Assembly (NCBI GenBank): GCA_937920255.1
Contig: CALDSL010000336.1
Location: 1 to 47,443 of the forward strand
Direction: 5' to 3'
Source: an uncultured Anaerolineaceae bacterium
GTDB lineage: Bacteria; Chloroflexota; Anaerolineae; Anaerolineales; Anaerolineaceae
Length of the DNA: 47,443 nt
Numbering within the stretch: the stretch's first letter is position 1; every line of letters begins with the position of its first letter. The position numbers and the translations under genes are program-made. A model generated the notes under the pieces. That model had not been told where the DNA came from and made no database searches. It worked only from the letters and a program-made list of their open reading frames with translations. This document shows, piece by piece, positions 22,546 through 31,416 of this stretch.

Positions 22546-25224
22546 ATGGAAGAAAAACGATGGCATCTGCTGACGCGCGACGAGAGTTACGCCGGCCTGG
22601 GGACCGGCCCGCAAGGCTTATCCGGCGCGGAAGCAGCCAGCCGCCTGGAAAAATACGGGCCAAATGAACTGCAAGCTGCGCACCGGGTCTCTCCATGGGC
22701 GATTTTGATCGAGCAATTCAAAAATGTGCTGATCTTAATTCTGCTCGCCGCGACGGCCATCTCGCTATTTCTGGGGCACGGCATTGAATCGGTTGTGATT
22801 GCCGTGATCGTCCTGTTCGCTGTGCTGTTGGGCTTTGTGCAGGAGTACCGGGCAGAAAAGGCGATTGACGTGCTGCGCAAGATGGCCGCGCCCACCGCCA
22901 CCGTTTTGCGCGATGGCGTAGAGGTGGAAGTTCCGGCGCGAGATCTGGTGCCAGGGGATGTGATTCTGCTGAACACCGGCGACCGGGTTCCGGCGGACGC
23001 GCGTCTGATTGAATCGGTCAATCTGCAAATTGAGGAAGCCGCGCTGACGGGTGAATCGGTGCCGGTGGAAAAGCATACCAACCGCCTGGAGAAAGCGGAT
23101 CTGCCGCTTGGTGACAGGCGCAACCTGGTGTATGCGGGCACTGCGGTCACCTACGGCCGCGGGCGCGCTGTGGTGACCGGCACCGGCATGCAGACCGAGT
23201 TTGGCAAGATTGCCCAGATGCTTCAGTCGGTCGAGACCGGCCGGACGCCGCTCCAGCAAAACCTCGACCGCGTGGGCGCGGCCCTGGCGCGCATCGCGCT
23301 GGTGGTGGTGGTGATCATCGTGGCGCTGGGGCTGCTGCGCGGGCAGCCGTTTATCGAGATGCTGATCTTTGGCATTGCCCTTTCAGTGGCGGTTGTGCCG
23401 GAGGCGCTCCCGGCGGTGGTGACGATTTCGCTGGCGATCGGTGTGCAGAAGATGGTCAAGCGCAACGCCCTCATCCGCCGCCTGCCGGCTGTGGAAACGC
23501 TGGGCAGCACCACCGTGATCTGCTCGGATAAAACCGGCACTCTGACCAAAGATGAAATGACTGTCCGCCGGCTGTACAGCGCCGGACAGGTGTATGAAGT
23601 GTCAGGGAGCGGCTACCAGCCGGAAGGCGTGTTTACGACCGATGGCGGATCACCGGCGGATCTGCCGGCGCCCGTGCTGGAAATGTTGACGGCTGCCACG
23701 CTTTCATCCGACACACGGCTCGTCCGGTCGAATGGCAGCGGTTGGGATATTAAAGGCGACCCGACCGAAGGCGCGTTGATCGTCGCGGCCGCGAAAGCGT
23801 CCCTCGACAAGGACGCGCTCGAAACCCGCTTCCCGCGCGTTGAAGAGATACCGTTCTCCTCCGAAACCAAACGCATGACGACGCTGCACCAGACGGAGAA
23901 CGGCGTGGTGGCGTACGCCAAGGGTGCCCCTGAAGTGATTTTGGCGAGCTGTGATACGGTAATGACTGTTCAAGGCCCCATTCCGCTGGATGAGCGCGAA
24001 CGCGAGCAAATTCTGTCGCAGGCGCAGTCGATGGCCGGCGAGGCGCTGCGCGTGCTGGCAATCGCCTCGAAGCCGCAGGCGACCCTGGAAACCGCCGAAA
24101 CCGGCATGACCTTCCTGGGGCTGGCCGGCATGATCGACCCGCCACGCGCAGAAGCCAAGGCCGCCATCGAAGTATGCTCCGATGCCGGCATTCGCCCGGT
24201 GATGATCACCGGCGACCATCCGCTGACGGCTCAGGCCGTGGCGCGCGAACTGGGTTTGCTGAAGAACGGTGGGCGCGTGGTCACCGGAGCCGAGCTGGAG
24301 CAGATGCCGGATGAGCAACTGCGCGCCGAGGTGGAGGATATCAGCGTGTATGCGCGCGTTTCGCCGGCCCATAAGCTGCGGGTTGTGTCCGCCTGGCAGT
24401 CGCGCGGGCATATCGCCGCCATGACCGGCGACGGCGTCAACGATGCGCCGGCGCTCAAAAAAGCGGACATCGGCATTGCGATGGGTATCACCGGCACAGA
24501 CGTGACCAAAGAAGCAGCCGCCATGACGCTGACTGACGATAATTTTGCTTCCATCGTGGCGGCGGTCGAGGAAGGTCGCGGCGTCTTTGGCAATATCAAG
24601 AAGTACCTGATGTACCTGCTTTCCTCCAACATCGGTGAAATCGGACTCATCGCCGGGGCAACCCTGTTGGGGCTGCCCATACCGCTCTCGGCGGTGCAAA
24701 TTCTGTACGTTAACCTGGCCACGGATGGTTTGCCCGCACTGGCGCTCTCAGTCGATCCGCCGGAGAAGGATTTGATGAAGCGCAAACCGCGCAACCCGCG
24801 CAAGGGTATCTTCACCCGGCCGGTCGTCACGCTGATGACCCTGGGCGGCTTGTGGTCCGCGCTTGTCAATCTGGGGCTGTTTACCTGGGCGTTGAATTCC
24901 GGGCGCACGCTGGAAGAAGCCATGACCCTGACCTTCGTCTCGCTGGTTCTGATCCAGTTCTTCAAAGCTTACAACTTCCGTTCGGACCGGCATTCGGTAC
25001 TGGACAGGCCGTTTGCCAACAAGTGGTTGAACCTGGCGATTGTGTGGGAGATCGCGCTGTTGCTGGTGATCTTCGCCGTACCGTTCCTGCGTAACGCCTT
25101 TGGCATCACCGTACTTTCCTTGCAGGAATGGCTGATCCTGGGCGGCCTGGCGTTTACCATTGTGCCGGTGCTGGAACTGGCGAAGTGGATGGAGCGCCGC
25201 GGCTGGTTTGGCAAGATAGACTAG
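22546..25224 (+). CDS. P2A-type cation-transporting ATPase (probable Mn2+/Ca2+ exporter)
   Basis: An 892-residue P-type ATPase. Landmarks are the actuator TGES (168-171), TM4 PEALP (285-289), phosphorylated Asp328 in SDKTGTLTKDE, and the hinge MTGDGVNDAPALKKADIGIAMG. Ion-site residues of SERCA site II are conserved: SSNIGE in TM5 (Asn, Glu) and NLATDGLPALAL in TM6 (Asn, Thr, Asp). Ten membrane helices are expected. Bacterial P2A pumps export Ca2+ or Mn2+. Here the leader is a yybP-ykoY riboswitch, so Mn2+ export under Mn2+ excess is the best guess, as for the riboswitch-controlled YoaB-type pumps. An AGGAGG site precedes the ATG by 9 nt. Monocistronic, ending at a strong terminator. Confidence 0.93.
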   Translation: MEEKRWHLLTRDESYAGLGTGPQGLSGAEAASRLEKYGPNELQAAHRVSPWAILIEQFKNVLILILLAATAISLFLGHGIESVVIAVIVLFAVLLGFVQEYRAEKAIDVLRKMAAPTATVLRDGVEVEVPARDLVPGDVILLNTGDRVPADARLIESVNLQIEEAALTGESVPVEKHTNRLEKADLPLGDRRNLVYAGTAVTYGRGRAVVTGTGMQTEFGKIAQMLQSVETGRTPLQQNLDRVGAALARIALVVVVIIVALGLLRGQPFIEMLIFGIALSVAVVPEALPAVVTISLAIGVQKMVKRNALIRRLPAVETLGSTTVICSDKTGTLTKDEMTVRRLYSAGQVYEVSGSGYQPEGVFTTDGGSPADLPAPVLEMLTAATLSSDTRLVRSNGSGWDIKGDPTEGALIVAAAKASLDKDALETRFPRVEEIPFSSETKRMTTLHQTENGVVAYAKGAPEVILASCDTVMTVQGPIPLDEREREQILSQAQSMAGEALRVLAIASKPQATLETAETGMTFLGLAGMIDPPRAEAKAAIEVCSDAGIRPVMITGDHPLTAQAVARELGLLKNGGRVVTGAELEQMPDEQLRAEVEDISVYARVSPAHKLRVVSAWQSRGHIAAMTGDGVNDAPALKKADIGIAMGITGTDVTKEAAAMTLTDDNFASIVAAVEEGRGVFGNIKKYLMYLLSSNIGEIGLIAGATLLGLPIPLSAVQILYVNLATDGLPALALSVDPPEKDLMKRKPRNPRKGIFTRPVVTLMTLGGLWSALVNLGLFTWALNSGRTLEEAMTLTFVSLVLIQFFKAYNFRSDRHSVLDRPFANKWLNLAIVWEIALLLVIFAVPFLRNAFGITVLSLQEWLILGGLAFTIVPVLELAKWMERRGWFGKID

Positions 25225-25253
25225 AGACTGTTTATAGAGCATGAATGAGAAAG

Positions 25254-25282
25254 GCCGGCGAGAGATCTCTCGCCGGCTTTTT
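25254..25282. terminator. Terminator between the ATPase and hppA
   Basis: GCCGGCGAGA (25254-25263), loop GATC, TCTCGCCGGC (25268-25277), TTTTT. It terminates the plus-strand ATPase. An A-run at 25250-25252 gives a short U-run on the other strand, so it may also serve the converging hppA gene, which ends at 25293. Confidence 0.88.
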
Positions 25283-25292
25283 GCCAATTATT

Positions 25293-27614
25293 CTACCGCA
25301 GCAGCATCGATAGGATGCCCTGGCCCTGTCCGAAGGCCACCACCAGACCCGCGAAAACCACCGAAACCATTGACATCAGCTTGATGAGTATGTTCAGTGA
25401 GGGGCCGGCGGTGTCTTTGAGCGGGTCGCCAACGGTATCGCCGACCACGGCGGCTTTGTGCGCGTGCGAGCCTTTGCCACCAAACTCGCCGATTTCGATA
25501 TACTTCTTGGCGTTATCCCATGCGCCGCCGGCGTTGGACATCATAATGGCCAGCGAGAAACTGGCAGCCAGCGAACCAACGAGCAGCCCCAGCACGCCGG
25601 CGATGCCAAAGATGATCCCGGTCAGCACGGGGATGCCGATGGCCACCAGCGCCGGAGCAACCATTTCGCGCTGGGCGGCAATGGTGCTGATCGCTACGCA
25701 GCGGGCATAATCGGGTTTTTGCGTCCCTTCCAGAATGCCCGGGTATTCCAGGAACTGGCTGCGTACCTCTTCCACCATGCCGGCTGCCGCGCGGCCCACC
25801 GCGCGCATGGTCATGGCCGAAAAATAGAACGACGTAGCCACTCCGGTAAATACGCCCACTAGCACGGCCGGGTTGAACAGCGAGACATTATAGAAGTCCA
25901 TAAAGTGCTCGACCGTCATTTCCAATACATCGACTGTTTGACCGTTGATCACCAGCGTCTCAATGCCGCGCAGTTCGCGCAGTACCAGACGCACTTCTTC
26001 CAGATAAGCGGCCAGCAACGCCATCGAAGTCAGCGCTGCGGAGCCGATAGCAAAGCCTTTACCGATGGCCGCGGTGGTATTGCCAACCGCGTCGAGCTGG
26101 TCGGTGCGGCGGCGCACTTCCGGCTCCAACCCGGACATTTCCGCATTCCCGCCGGCGTTATCAGCGATGGGTCCGTAGGCGTCGGTAGCCAGCGTGAAGC
26201 CCAGGGTGGAAAGCATGCTGACCGCCGCCAGCCCTACGCCGTACAGCCCCAGCAGGATATTGCCAGCCCCGCCGGCTGCGTAAAAGCTGACGGTGATGCC
26301 GAGCACAACGGCTGCCACCGGCAGCCCGCCCGATTCCATGCCGACCGCAAGTCCTTCGATCAGGGCGGTGGCCGGACTGGTGTGGGCTTGAGCGGCGATG
26401 CCGCGCGTGGGTTCAAAAGCGTGGGACGTGTAATACTCGGTCACGCGACCGACCACGATGCCGACAATCAAACCGGTGATCACCACCAGCCACAGACGGA
26501 ACCAGTTTGGCAGCCCCATGGCGTACAGCAGCGGCAGCGATAACAGCGCGATGCCCGCCGAGCTGGCATACAATCCGCGGCTGAGCGACTGGATCAACTC
26601 ATTCTGGGTGGCCATCTCGTTCGAACGCACCATGTAGATGGCCATAATCGAAAGCAGGATTCCGAGCGCTGCCAGGCCGATTGGGATGGCGATGTAGCGC
26701 AGGCCCAAATCCAGCGCGGACAAGCCGTTGAGACCTTCGGAGGCGGTCAGGCTGACCGCGGCCACTCCCAGTGCGGATGTCGCCAGGATGGAACCGGCAT
26801 ATGATTCGTACAAGTCCGCGCCCATGCCGGCCACGTCACCCACGTTGTCGCCCACATTGTCGGCGATGGTGGCCGGGTTGCGCGGGTCGTCTTCGGGGAT
26901 ATTCGCCTCCACCTTACCCACCAGGTCCGCGCCCACATCCGCAGCTTTGGTGTAGATGCCCCCGCCAACCCGGGCGAACAGCGCCTGGGTGGATGCACCC
27001 ATGCCGAAACTGAGCATAATCGCGGTGATCTGCGGGAGCGGGTTTTCCACCAGGCTGATGAAATTCTCTGGGAAGAGCACCGGAAAGCCGTAGTACAGCA
27101 GCAGGAACCAGACTGTAATATCCAGCAGCGCAAAACCCACCACGACAAGCCCCATCACCGCTCCGGCGCGCAGCGCCACTTGCAGACCACCGTTCAAGCT
27201 TTGGCTGGCGGCATACGCGGTGCGCGCCGAGGCATTGGTGGCGGTCCGCATGCCGATGAAGCCGCACAACCCGGAGAACAACCCGCCGGTGAGAAAGGCG
27301 AACGGAACGATTGGATTCTGCAGATTGAAATACGAAAGCAGCAGAAAAACCAGAAACAGCACAGCGAACACAACCAGCACCACCAGATATTGGCGTTTCA
27401 AGTAAGCCATCGCGCCTTCGCGCACGGCCTGGGCAATCTCCTGCATTCTTTCAGTACCCTCACTGCGGCGCATCATCTGGCGGTAGAACAACCAGGCGAA
27501 GAACAGTGCAACCAGGGCCAGCGCCGGCCCGGACCACCAGATCCACGGCAGCGGCAGGCGCTCAGTATTTTCGAGGTGTACCGCTAACCCCCACACGGTC
27601 GTCATTGTCATCAT
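25293..27614 (-). CDS. hppA: K+-dependent membrane pyrophosphatase, Na+-type glutamate position
   Basis: A 773-residue integral membrane enzyme with about 16 helices that couples PPi hydrolysis to ion pumping. The PPi/Mg2+ site is visible in GGGIYTKAADVGADLVGKVE, PEDDPRNPATIADNVGDNVGD and, near the end, NAGGAWDNAKKYIE with the GDTVGDPLKDTAGP motif. GNTTAAIGKG has Ala and Gly where K+-independent enzymes have Lys and Thr, so it is K+-dependent. ADLYESYAGS places Glu at the position found in Na+-pumping enzymes (FESY), whereas plant H+-PPases shift it downstream (GSYAES). Na+ or dual Na+/H+ pumping is therefore favoured. An AGAGG site precedes two consecutive ATG codons. Possible partner processes are the Na+-linked exchanger and permeases in this window. 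Confidence 0.94.
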   Translation of the reverse strand: MMTMTTVWGLAVHLENTERLPLPWIWWSGPALALVALFFAWLFYRQMMRRSEGTERMQEIAQAVREGAMAYLKRQYLVVLVVFAVLFLVFLLLSYFNLQNPIVPFAFLTGGLFSGLCGFIGMRTATNASARTAYAASQSLNGGLQVALRAGAVMGLVVVGFALLDITVWFLLLYYGFPVLFPENFISLVENPLPQITAIMLSFGMGASTQALFARVGGGIYTKAADVGADLVGKVEANIPEDDPRNPATIADNVGDNVGDVAGMGADLYESYAGSILATSALGVAAVSLTASEGLNGLSALDLGLRYIAIPIGLAALGILLSIMAIYMVRSNEMATQNELIQSLSRGLYASSAGIALLSLPLLYAMGLPNWFRLWLVVITGLIVGIVVGRVTEYYTSHAFEPTRGIAAQAHTSPATALIEGLAVGMESGGLPVAAVVLGITVSFYAAGGAGNILLGLYGVGLAAVSMLSTLGFTLATDAYGPIADNAGGNAEMSGLEPEVRRRTDQLDAVGNTTAAIGKGFAIGSAALTSMALLAAYLEEVRLVLRELRGIETLVINGQTVDVLEMTVEHFMDFYNVSLFNPAVLVGVFTGVATSFYFSAMTMRAVGRAAAGMVEEVRSQFLEYPGILEGTQKPDYARCVAISTIAAQREMVAPALVAIGIPVLTGIIFGIAGVLGLLVGSLAASFSLAIMMSNAGGAWDNAKKYIEIGEFGGKGSHAHKAAVVGDTVGDPLKDTAGPSLNILIKLMSMVSVVFAGLVVAFGQGQGILSMLLR

Positions 27615-27657
27615 TTTCCTCTATCGATCCGTAATTGTGTAGTATTTCGATCTTCAT

Positions 27658-27687
27658 ATTGTATCGTAAGACGGTCGGAGACGCCAA
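27658..27687 (-). promoter_or_regulatory. Candidate promoter of hppA
   Basis: Minus strand TTGGCG (27687-27682), 18-nt spacer, TACAAT (27663-27658), 44 nt before the start codon. Confidence 0.45.
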
Positions 27688-27725
27688 AAAACGGTTCGCA
27701 TATTGTGGGGTACGCAAAACGAAAA

Positions 27726-27760
27726 CGTGTCATTCCCAATGGTCCTACGGGAATGACACG
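27726..27760 (-). terminator. Terminator-like 12-bp palindrome, GTGTCATTCCC repeat family
   Basis: CGTGTCATTCCC (27726-27737) pairs perfectly with 27749-27760 around 11 nt. On the minus strand TTTTCGTTTTG follows, so it can terminate the operon ending at 27811. The same stem sequence recurs at 30621-30652. Otherwise the gap 27615-27810 holds only the hppA promoter. Confidence 0.7.
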
Positions 27761-27810
27761 AGTTATCAAACAAGATGATATTGCGTAAACGATACGGTGC
27801 GAAAGGCTAT

Positions 27811-28770
27811 CTATGGAAAATTCTCTGGCAGGTGGATGGCAAACCGGCAGCGCATATCACCCTTCAGCACCGATTCGAGCACCTCTGCCTGAACCTTCTG
27901 GCCGAGCGCGGCCTCCCAGGGCTTTTTATGGAAACCGGCGCTACAATTGCAGAAAATGGGCGCGACCTTTTCGCCGCTCCGGACGGACTCGCGCGCCCAG
28001 GGGCAGTGGCAGTAGTAATAGCGCTTAAGCGTTGGGTCATCTTCCGCAAGATATTCCCTTGTCAGGAAGGGAATTTTCGTTTCGTATACGATGTTTCCAA
28101 CCAGAACGCCGCCGCCCATTTCTGGCTCGCCGCGAATGTAGTCCAGCACTTCGTCGGTCACTTCCTGGGCAAAAAACAGGCGTCCCTCGCGCTGGCAGGC
28201 TTCCATCTGCTCGATAAATTGTTGTTTCTTTACGACGAGATATTCATCCACGCTGGCGCAGGACAAATAGATCTCTCGCTCCCAGGCGTAATCGGGCAGG
28301 TTGCGCAGGCTGTCGCCAACCAGGGCGCGGCATGCCTCCTCGCCGAGAGTCTTTTCGAGCCGTTCGATCACCGGCTGCATGAAACCAGGTTTTTTCGTTG
28401 TCGGCAGGCCGTAGGGAGCCACGCCGATCCCATAGAAAACTTCATCCCGGAAGGTTTCACCGAATTTTTCCGCCACCTGCTTGTACAGGTTTTCCTGCGC
28501 CTCGCCGCCATCGAGCACTTCCAGGAAGGCAATAAAGATCGGGTTGTTTCGGGTGAACAGCCCGTAGCGCGCCAGCGTGAAAAAGTTTTCCTGGCTGTTT
28601 TGATCTTCTGCGATCAGGATGTTCGAGAAGTCCCAGGCGGTTGCGGTTGAAAAGCCGCCGGACTGGGTGGCGAACTGCTCGAACCGCTCTGCCAGCGCCA
28701 GCGCAGACTCGATTTTTTCGGCGGGCACCTTGCGCCCTTCCAGCATGAGGCGAAATCCTTGTCGATCCAT
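27811..28770 (-). CDS. Uncharacterised cytoplasmic protein with CHC...CNC cysteine motif
   Basis: A 319-residue protein. ATG 28770 is chosen for its AAAGGA site; an open frame upstream overlaps the serine hydrolase gene. It is mainly alpha-helical and acidic, with no membrane helix. The conserved-looking C-terminal segment YYYCHCPWARESV, PIFCNCSAGFHKKPWE has four Cys and two His in about 30 residues, which could bind a metal or cluster, or form a thiol active site. I do not recognise it with certainty; it recalls DUF6144-like proteins. It lies 13 nt after the serine hydrolase and GNAT genes on the same strand, which suggests a small-molecule detoxification or modification unit. Confidence 0.65.
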   Translation of the reverse strand: MDRQGFRLMLEGRKVPAEKIESALALAERFEQFATQSGGFSTATAWDFSNILIAEDQNSQENFFTLARYGLFTRNNPIFIAFLEVLDGGEAQENLYKQVAEKFGETFRDEVFYGIGVAPYGLPTTKKPGFMQPVIERLEKTLGEEACRALVGDSLRNLPDYAWEREIYLSCASVDEYLVVKKQQFIEQMEACQREGRLFFAQEVTDEVLDYIRGEPEMGGGVLVGNIVYETKIPFLTREYLAEDDPTLKRYYYCHCPWARESVRSGEKVAPIFCNCSAGFHKKPWEAALGQKVQAEVLESVLKGDMRCRFAIHLPENFP

Positions 28771-28783
28771 GCTCGTTTCCTTT

Positions 28784-30097
28784 CTAATGCTGCAGCCGGG
28801 ACAGAAGCTGGCGGGAGTGTTCATGATCGGGAAAGGCTTCAAGGTTGAGTTTGAGAACTTCTATTCCCAGGTCTCGTTTTCCGGCGGAAATAAGCTGATA
28901 AACCAAATTTTCCAGCTCATAGGCATCAAACAAACAACCCATGCCGTCCTTCGCTTTAATTTCTGCGTAGCAGTCGTATGCCGCCTGGATCCCGCCGGCC
29001 TCCAGCGCCCGGCTGATGGGAATCATCCAGGAGACCGGGCCAGGCTGAGGTTCGCGGCCGAGCATGGCATCAACCACGGCTAGAATCGTATTCTCGCGCG
29101 CTGATGATTCTTCATTGCACAGGATGACCGCGGCGCATTTCATCTCCGGCAGAAGGATGAGGAAGTCCGTCCAACCAAAACCGCCACCGCCATGCGATAC
29201 GGTTTTCCAACCCTGGTATTGCCCAAGCGTCCAACCCAGGCCAGCACCTTCGTAGAAGGGTGGGTAATTGCGCGGCGCCACCGCAGACCACATCAGCGAG
29301 TATTTGTCTGCGATGAGGATGCGTGTCCCCTGGTACACGCCTTCGTTGAGGCAAGTCATGCTCCAATGGCACATATCGATCACAGTGGTGTGCAGAAAAC
29401 TGGCCGGAGCGTCGGCGCGGTGATACGGATAGACCGGATTGGCGATCATTTCCGGCGCGCGCAAATGGGGTACGGCGATCCGGGCTTGGGGTACTTCCGG
29501 GAAGAAAAACGTGCTGTCCGGCATCCCGCTTGGCAGCAGGATATGCGTTTTCATATAATCTTCGAACGTTTGGCAGGAAACTTTGGCGATCAAGTCTCCG
29601 AGCAGGTTGTAGCCGATATTACTGTACGCAAATCGCTCGCCGGGCGCGCCAACCATCTTCCGTCTGCGCAGTCCGCGAACGTAGCGCTCGGCAGCGCCTT
29701 CATCCGATTCGGGATGGTAGACCAGATCATCGTATTCGTCTTCATCCATATCCGGCATGCCAGAGGTATGGCTAAGGATCAACCGGGTGGTGATTTGACG
29801 GTAGCGGTCGTCATCAAGCTCAAAGTACGGCAGGTACTGGTAGACAGGCGTATCCAGATCGATTTTCCCGTACTCGACGAGTTGCATGACAGCGGTGGCC
29901 ACAAAACACTTGGAGACGGAGGCAATGCCAAAGATCGACTCAGGGGTGACCGGCTCCAGGGTGTTCAGGCTCTGCACACCAAATCCCCGGGCATAAACGA
30001 TCTCGTTTTGGTCGACAATGCCGATGCCCAGCCCTGGGATCCCCCAACCGTCGATAATATCCAGCAAAACCTGTTCGAGCCGCTTCAGTTCGAGCAT
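28784..30097 (-). CDS. Serine beta-lactamase-like hydrolase with TPR-like tail
   Basis: A 437-residue protein of the class C beta-lactamase/EstB/DD-peptidase fold. ATG 30097 has GGAAGGAGG ahead. IASVSKCFVATAVMQL holds the SxxK catalytic pair (Ser, Lys), GERFAYSNIGYNLLG the YxN motif, and SHGGGGFGWTD the third (HxG-type) box. No signal peptide is seen, so it probably acts in the cytoplasm, unlike secreted beta-lactamases. The last 70 residues (YELENLVYQLISAGKRDLGI, NLEAFPDHEHSRQLLSRL) look like a TPR-type helical repeat. Many relatives are esterases or peptidases of unknown substrate. Middle gene of the GNAT-hydrolase-Cys-protein unit. Confidence 0.85.
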   Translation of the reverse strand: MLELKRLEQVLLDIIDGWGIPGLGIGIVDQNEIVYARGFGVQSLNTLEPVTPESIFGIASVSKCFVATAVMQLVEYGKIDLDTPVYQYLPYFELDDDRYRQITTRLILSHTSGMPDMDEDEYDDLVYHPESDEGAAERYVRGLRRRKMVGAPGERFAYSNIGYNLLGDLIAKVSCQTFEDYMKTHILLPSGMPDSTFFFPEVPQARIAVPHLRAPEMIANPVYPYHRADAPASFLHTTVIDMCHWSMTCLNEGVYQGTRILIADKYSLMWSAVAPRNYPPFYEGAGLGWTLGQYQGWKTVSHGGGGFGWTDFLILLPEMKCAAVILCNEESSARENTILAVVDAMLGREPQPGPVSWMIPISRALEAGGIQAAYDCYAEIKAKDGMGCLFDAYELENLVYQLISAGKRDLGIEVLKLNLEAFPDHEHSRQLLSRLQH

Positions 30098-30138
30098 GGC
30101 CGCCTCCTTCCGGCGACAGATGCGCGCAATGGGTTTGT

Positions 30139-30564
30139 TTAGAGCAGCTTGGTCATAAAATAGCGCTGGCAACCTTGCGGAAAATCCTGCAGCTCGCCAA
30201 ACACGTGATAGCCTTGTTTTTCATAGAAACCCGGCGCCTGGAAACTGAAGGTATCCAGGAAGGCGTGTTTCGCGCCGCGCTTCCGCGCTTCGTCTTCGGC
30301 CAGGGTCAAAAGCCGGCTGCCGTATCCAAGGCCTCGCAAATCTTCTTTCAGCCACATCAGATCGATATATAACCAATCCCAATAGACCGCCGCGATCACG
30401 CCGCCCACTATTTTAAGGTCCGGTCCCTGGATCGCAAAGCAGATGATCTGCGACCGGTCATCTCCGGCCTTCTGGTGGTTGTACTCATTGATTCCCTGTC
30501 CAATGATGCCCCAGGCGGACTGTTCGGGATGCTCGACGGCAACAACTTCATATTCGGTGTTCAT
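30139..30564 (-). CDS. GNAT-family N-acetyltransferase
   Basis: A 141-residue acetyltransferase; ATG 30564 follows AAGGAG by 8 nt. The GNAT core is clear: IVGGVIAAVYWDWLYIDLMWL (beta 3-4), then EDLRGLGYGSRLLTLAEDEA, which holds the acetyl-CoA pyrophosphate-binding R-G-x-G-x-G/S signature, and HAFLDTFSFQAPGFYEKQGYHVFG for motif B. The acceptor is unknown; the form resembles small amine or antibiotic acetyltransferases. First gene of a three-gene minus-strand unit. Confidence 0.88.
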   Translation of the reverse strand: MNTEYEVVAVEHPEQSAWGIIGQGINEYNHQKAGDDRSQIICFAIQGPDLKIVGGVIAAVYWDWLYIDLMWLKEDLRGLGYGSRLLTLAEDEARKRGAKHAFLDTFSFQAPGFYEKQGYHVFGELQDFPQGCQRYFMTKLL

Positions 30565-30620
30565 CGCTATTCTCCTTGCGCGCTGTCTAACCGGCTCCTG
30601 TTTCCCTGGTGATTGGGTCT

Positions 30621-30652
30621 GTGTCATTCCCGAATTCGGTCGGGAATGACAC
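30621..30652. repeat. Second copy of the GTGTCATTCCCG palindrome
   Basis: GTGTCATTCCCG (30621-30632) pairs perfectly with 30641-30652, 8-nt loop. It shares the 11-nt core GTGTCATTCCC with 27726-27760 but lacks a U-run, so it is a dispersed element rather than a plain terminator. Confidence 0.75.
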
Positions 30653-30758
30653 TTTGATTTGTGGGGTCTGTGAGATACGATGTGATAATTGTTCTTTCCA
30701 ATTCGATTACGATCTCTCCTCCTATTCGTAGCGTTGTATGGTGCGTCCCATGCAATGG

Positions 30759-31348
30759 TCACCGGATAAACGGGATGCTGAGGGGGTAGTGGATCGGCCG
30801 GTCTGCCGCGGCCCGCATGGCGTTCACCACGGCTTCATAGGTGCAGAAGAAGCCAATCAGAATGAGGGGCAGGGGGGCGCATACGCTGAGGAACACAAAC
30901 ACGGGTCCGCCGACCATGCTGGTGATATTGGCTTGATCCAGGATCACCATGCTGACGGGCAGGAAAATCAGCACGATTGTGGCGGCAAAGAGCAGCAGGG
31001 TCATGGTGATCTGAAAGTTGAGCACTTGGCGTCCGTGGGCGTTGATCCGGGTGGACTGGTTTTCTTCACTGACCAAATAATCAGCGGTACGATCAGCATC
31101 ACCAGCGCGCTGCTGAGGTGCAGGATGGTGAGCCACAGGTTTTCATTGGCGGGGTTTTGCAGTTCGAAATCGTATCCGAGGATTTCACTCAAGCGCTGCA
31201 GGGTGTAGGCGCGCGGATCTACTTCACCGCTTTCAATGCGTTGGATGGTGCGCGCGCTGACTTCGCATTTTTCGGCCAGTTGCTCCTGGGTCAGGTTTTT
31301 GAGCTGGCGCAGTTCTGACACTTTCAGGCCGAGATCGGGTTGGTTCAC
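30759..31348 (-). pseudogene. XRE-type HTH plus DUF4870 membrane protein, broken by a frameshift
   Basis: The GTG start at 31348 has AAAGGAG ahead. The first frame gives an XRE helix-turn-helix (KNLTQEQLAEKCEVSARTIQRIESGE) followed by the first membrane helix WLTILHLSSALVMLIVPLIIW. The DUF4870 signature continues only in another frame (ENQSTRINAHGRQVLNFQIT, then two or three helices ending at 30759). The switch point is the AAGAAAACC tract near 31065-31070; one extra A would join them as SVKKNQSTRI. HTH-DUF4870 fusions of this layout exist as single proteins, so this is a recent frameshift, a sequencing error in a homopolymer, or slippage that makes both forms. Confidence 0.8.
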
Positions 31349-31360
31349 GGGTCATCTCCT

Positions 31361-31386
31361 TTCTGTGTACAGAATAGGAGTTCTGT
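31361..31386. promoter_or_regulatory. Candidate operator of the HTH gene
   Basis: TTCTGT-GT-ACAGAA (31361-31374) is an inverted repeat, with a third half-site TTCTGT at 31381-31386. It covers the region immediately before the ribosome site of the HTH gene, as an autoregulatory XRE operator would. Confidence 0.45.
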
Positions 31387-31398
31387 TCAGGAAAGGCC

Positions 31399-31416
31399 AT
31401 GTCGTTAACACGACAT
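31399..31416. promoter_or_regulatory. Second palindrome in the HTH/VanZ intergenic region
   Basis: ATGTCGT-TAAC-ACGACAT, 7-bp arms. Another GCGACA half-site lies at 31421-31426. It could be a binding site for a regulator of the HTH gene. Confidence 0.35.

Noticed and set aside
23704..24699. 331-codon minus-strand frame opposite the P-type ATPase
   Set aside because: Composition typical of an antisense shadow; the plus strand encodes the phosphorylation and hinge motifs here.
29192..30142. 316-codon plus-strand frame opposite the serine hydrolase
   Set aside because: Antisense shadow; no domain signature, while the minus strand has the SxxK and YxN motifs.
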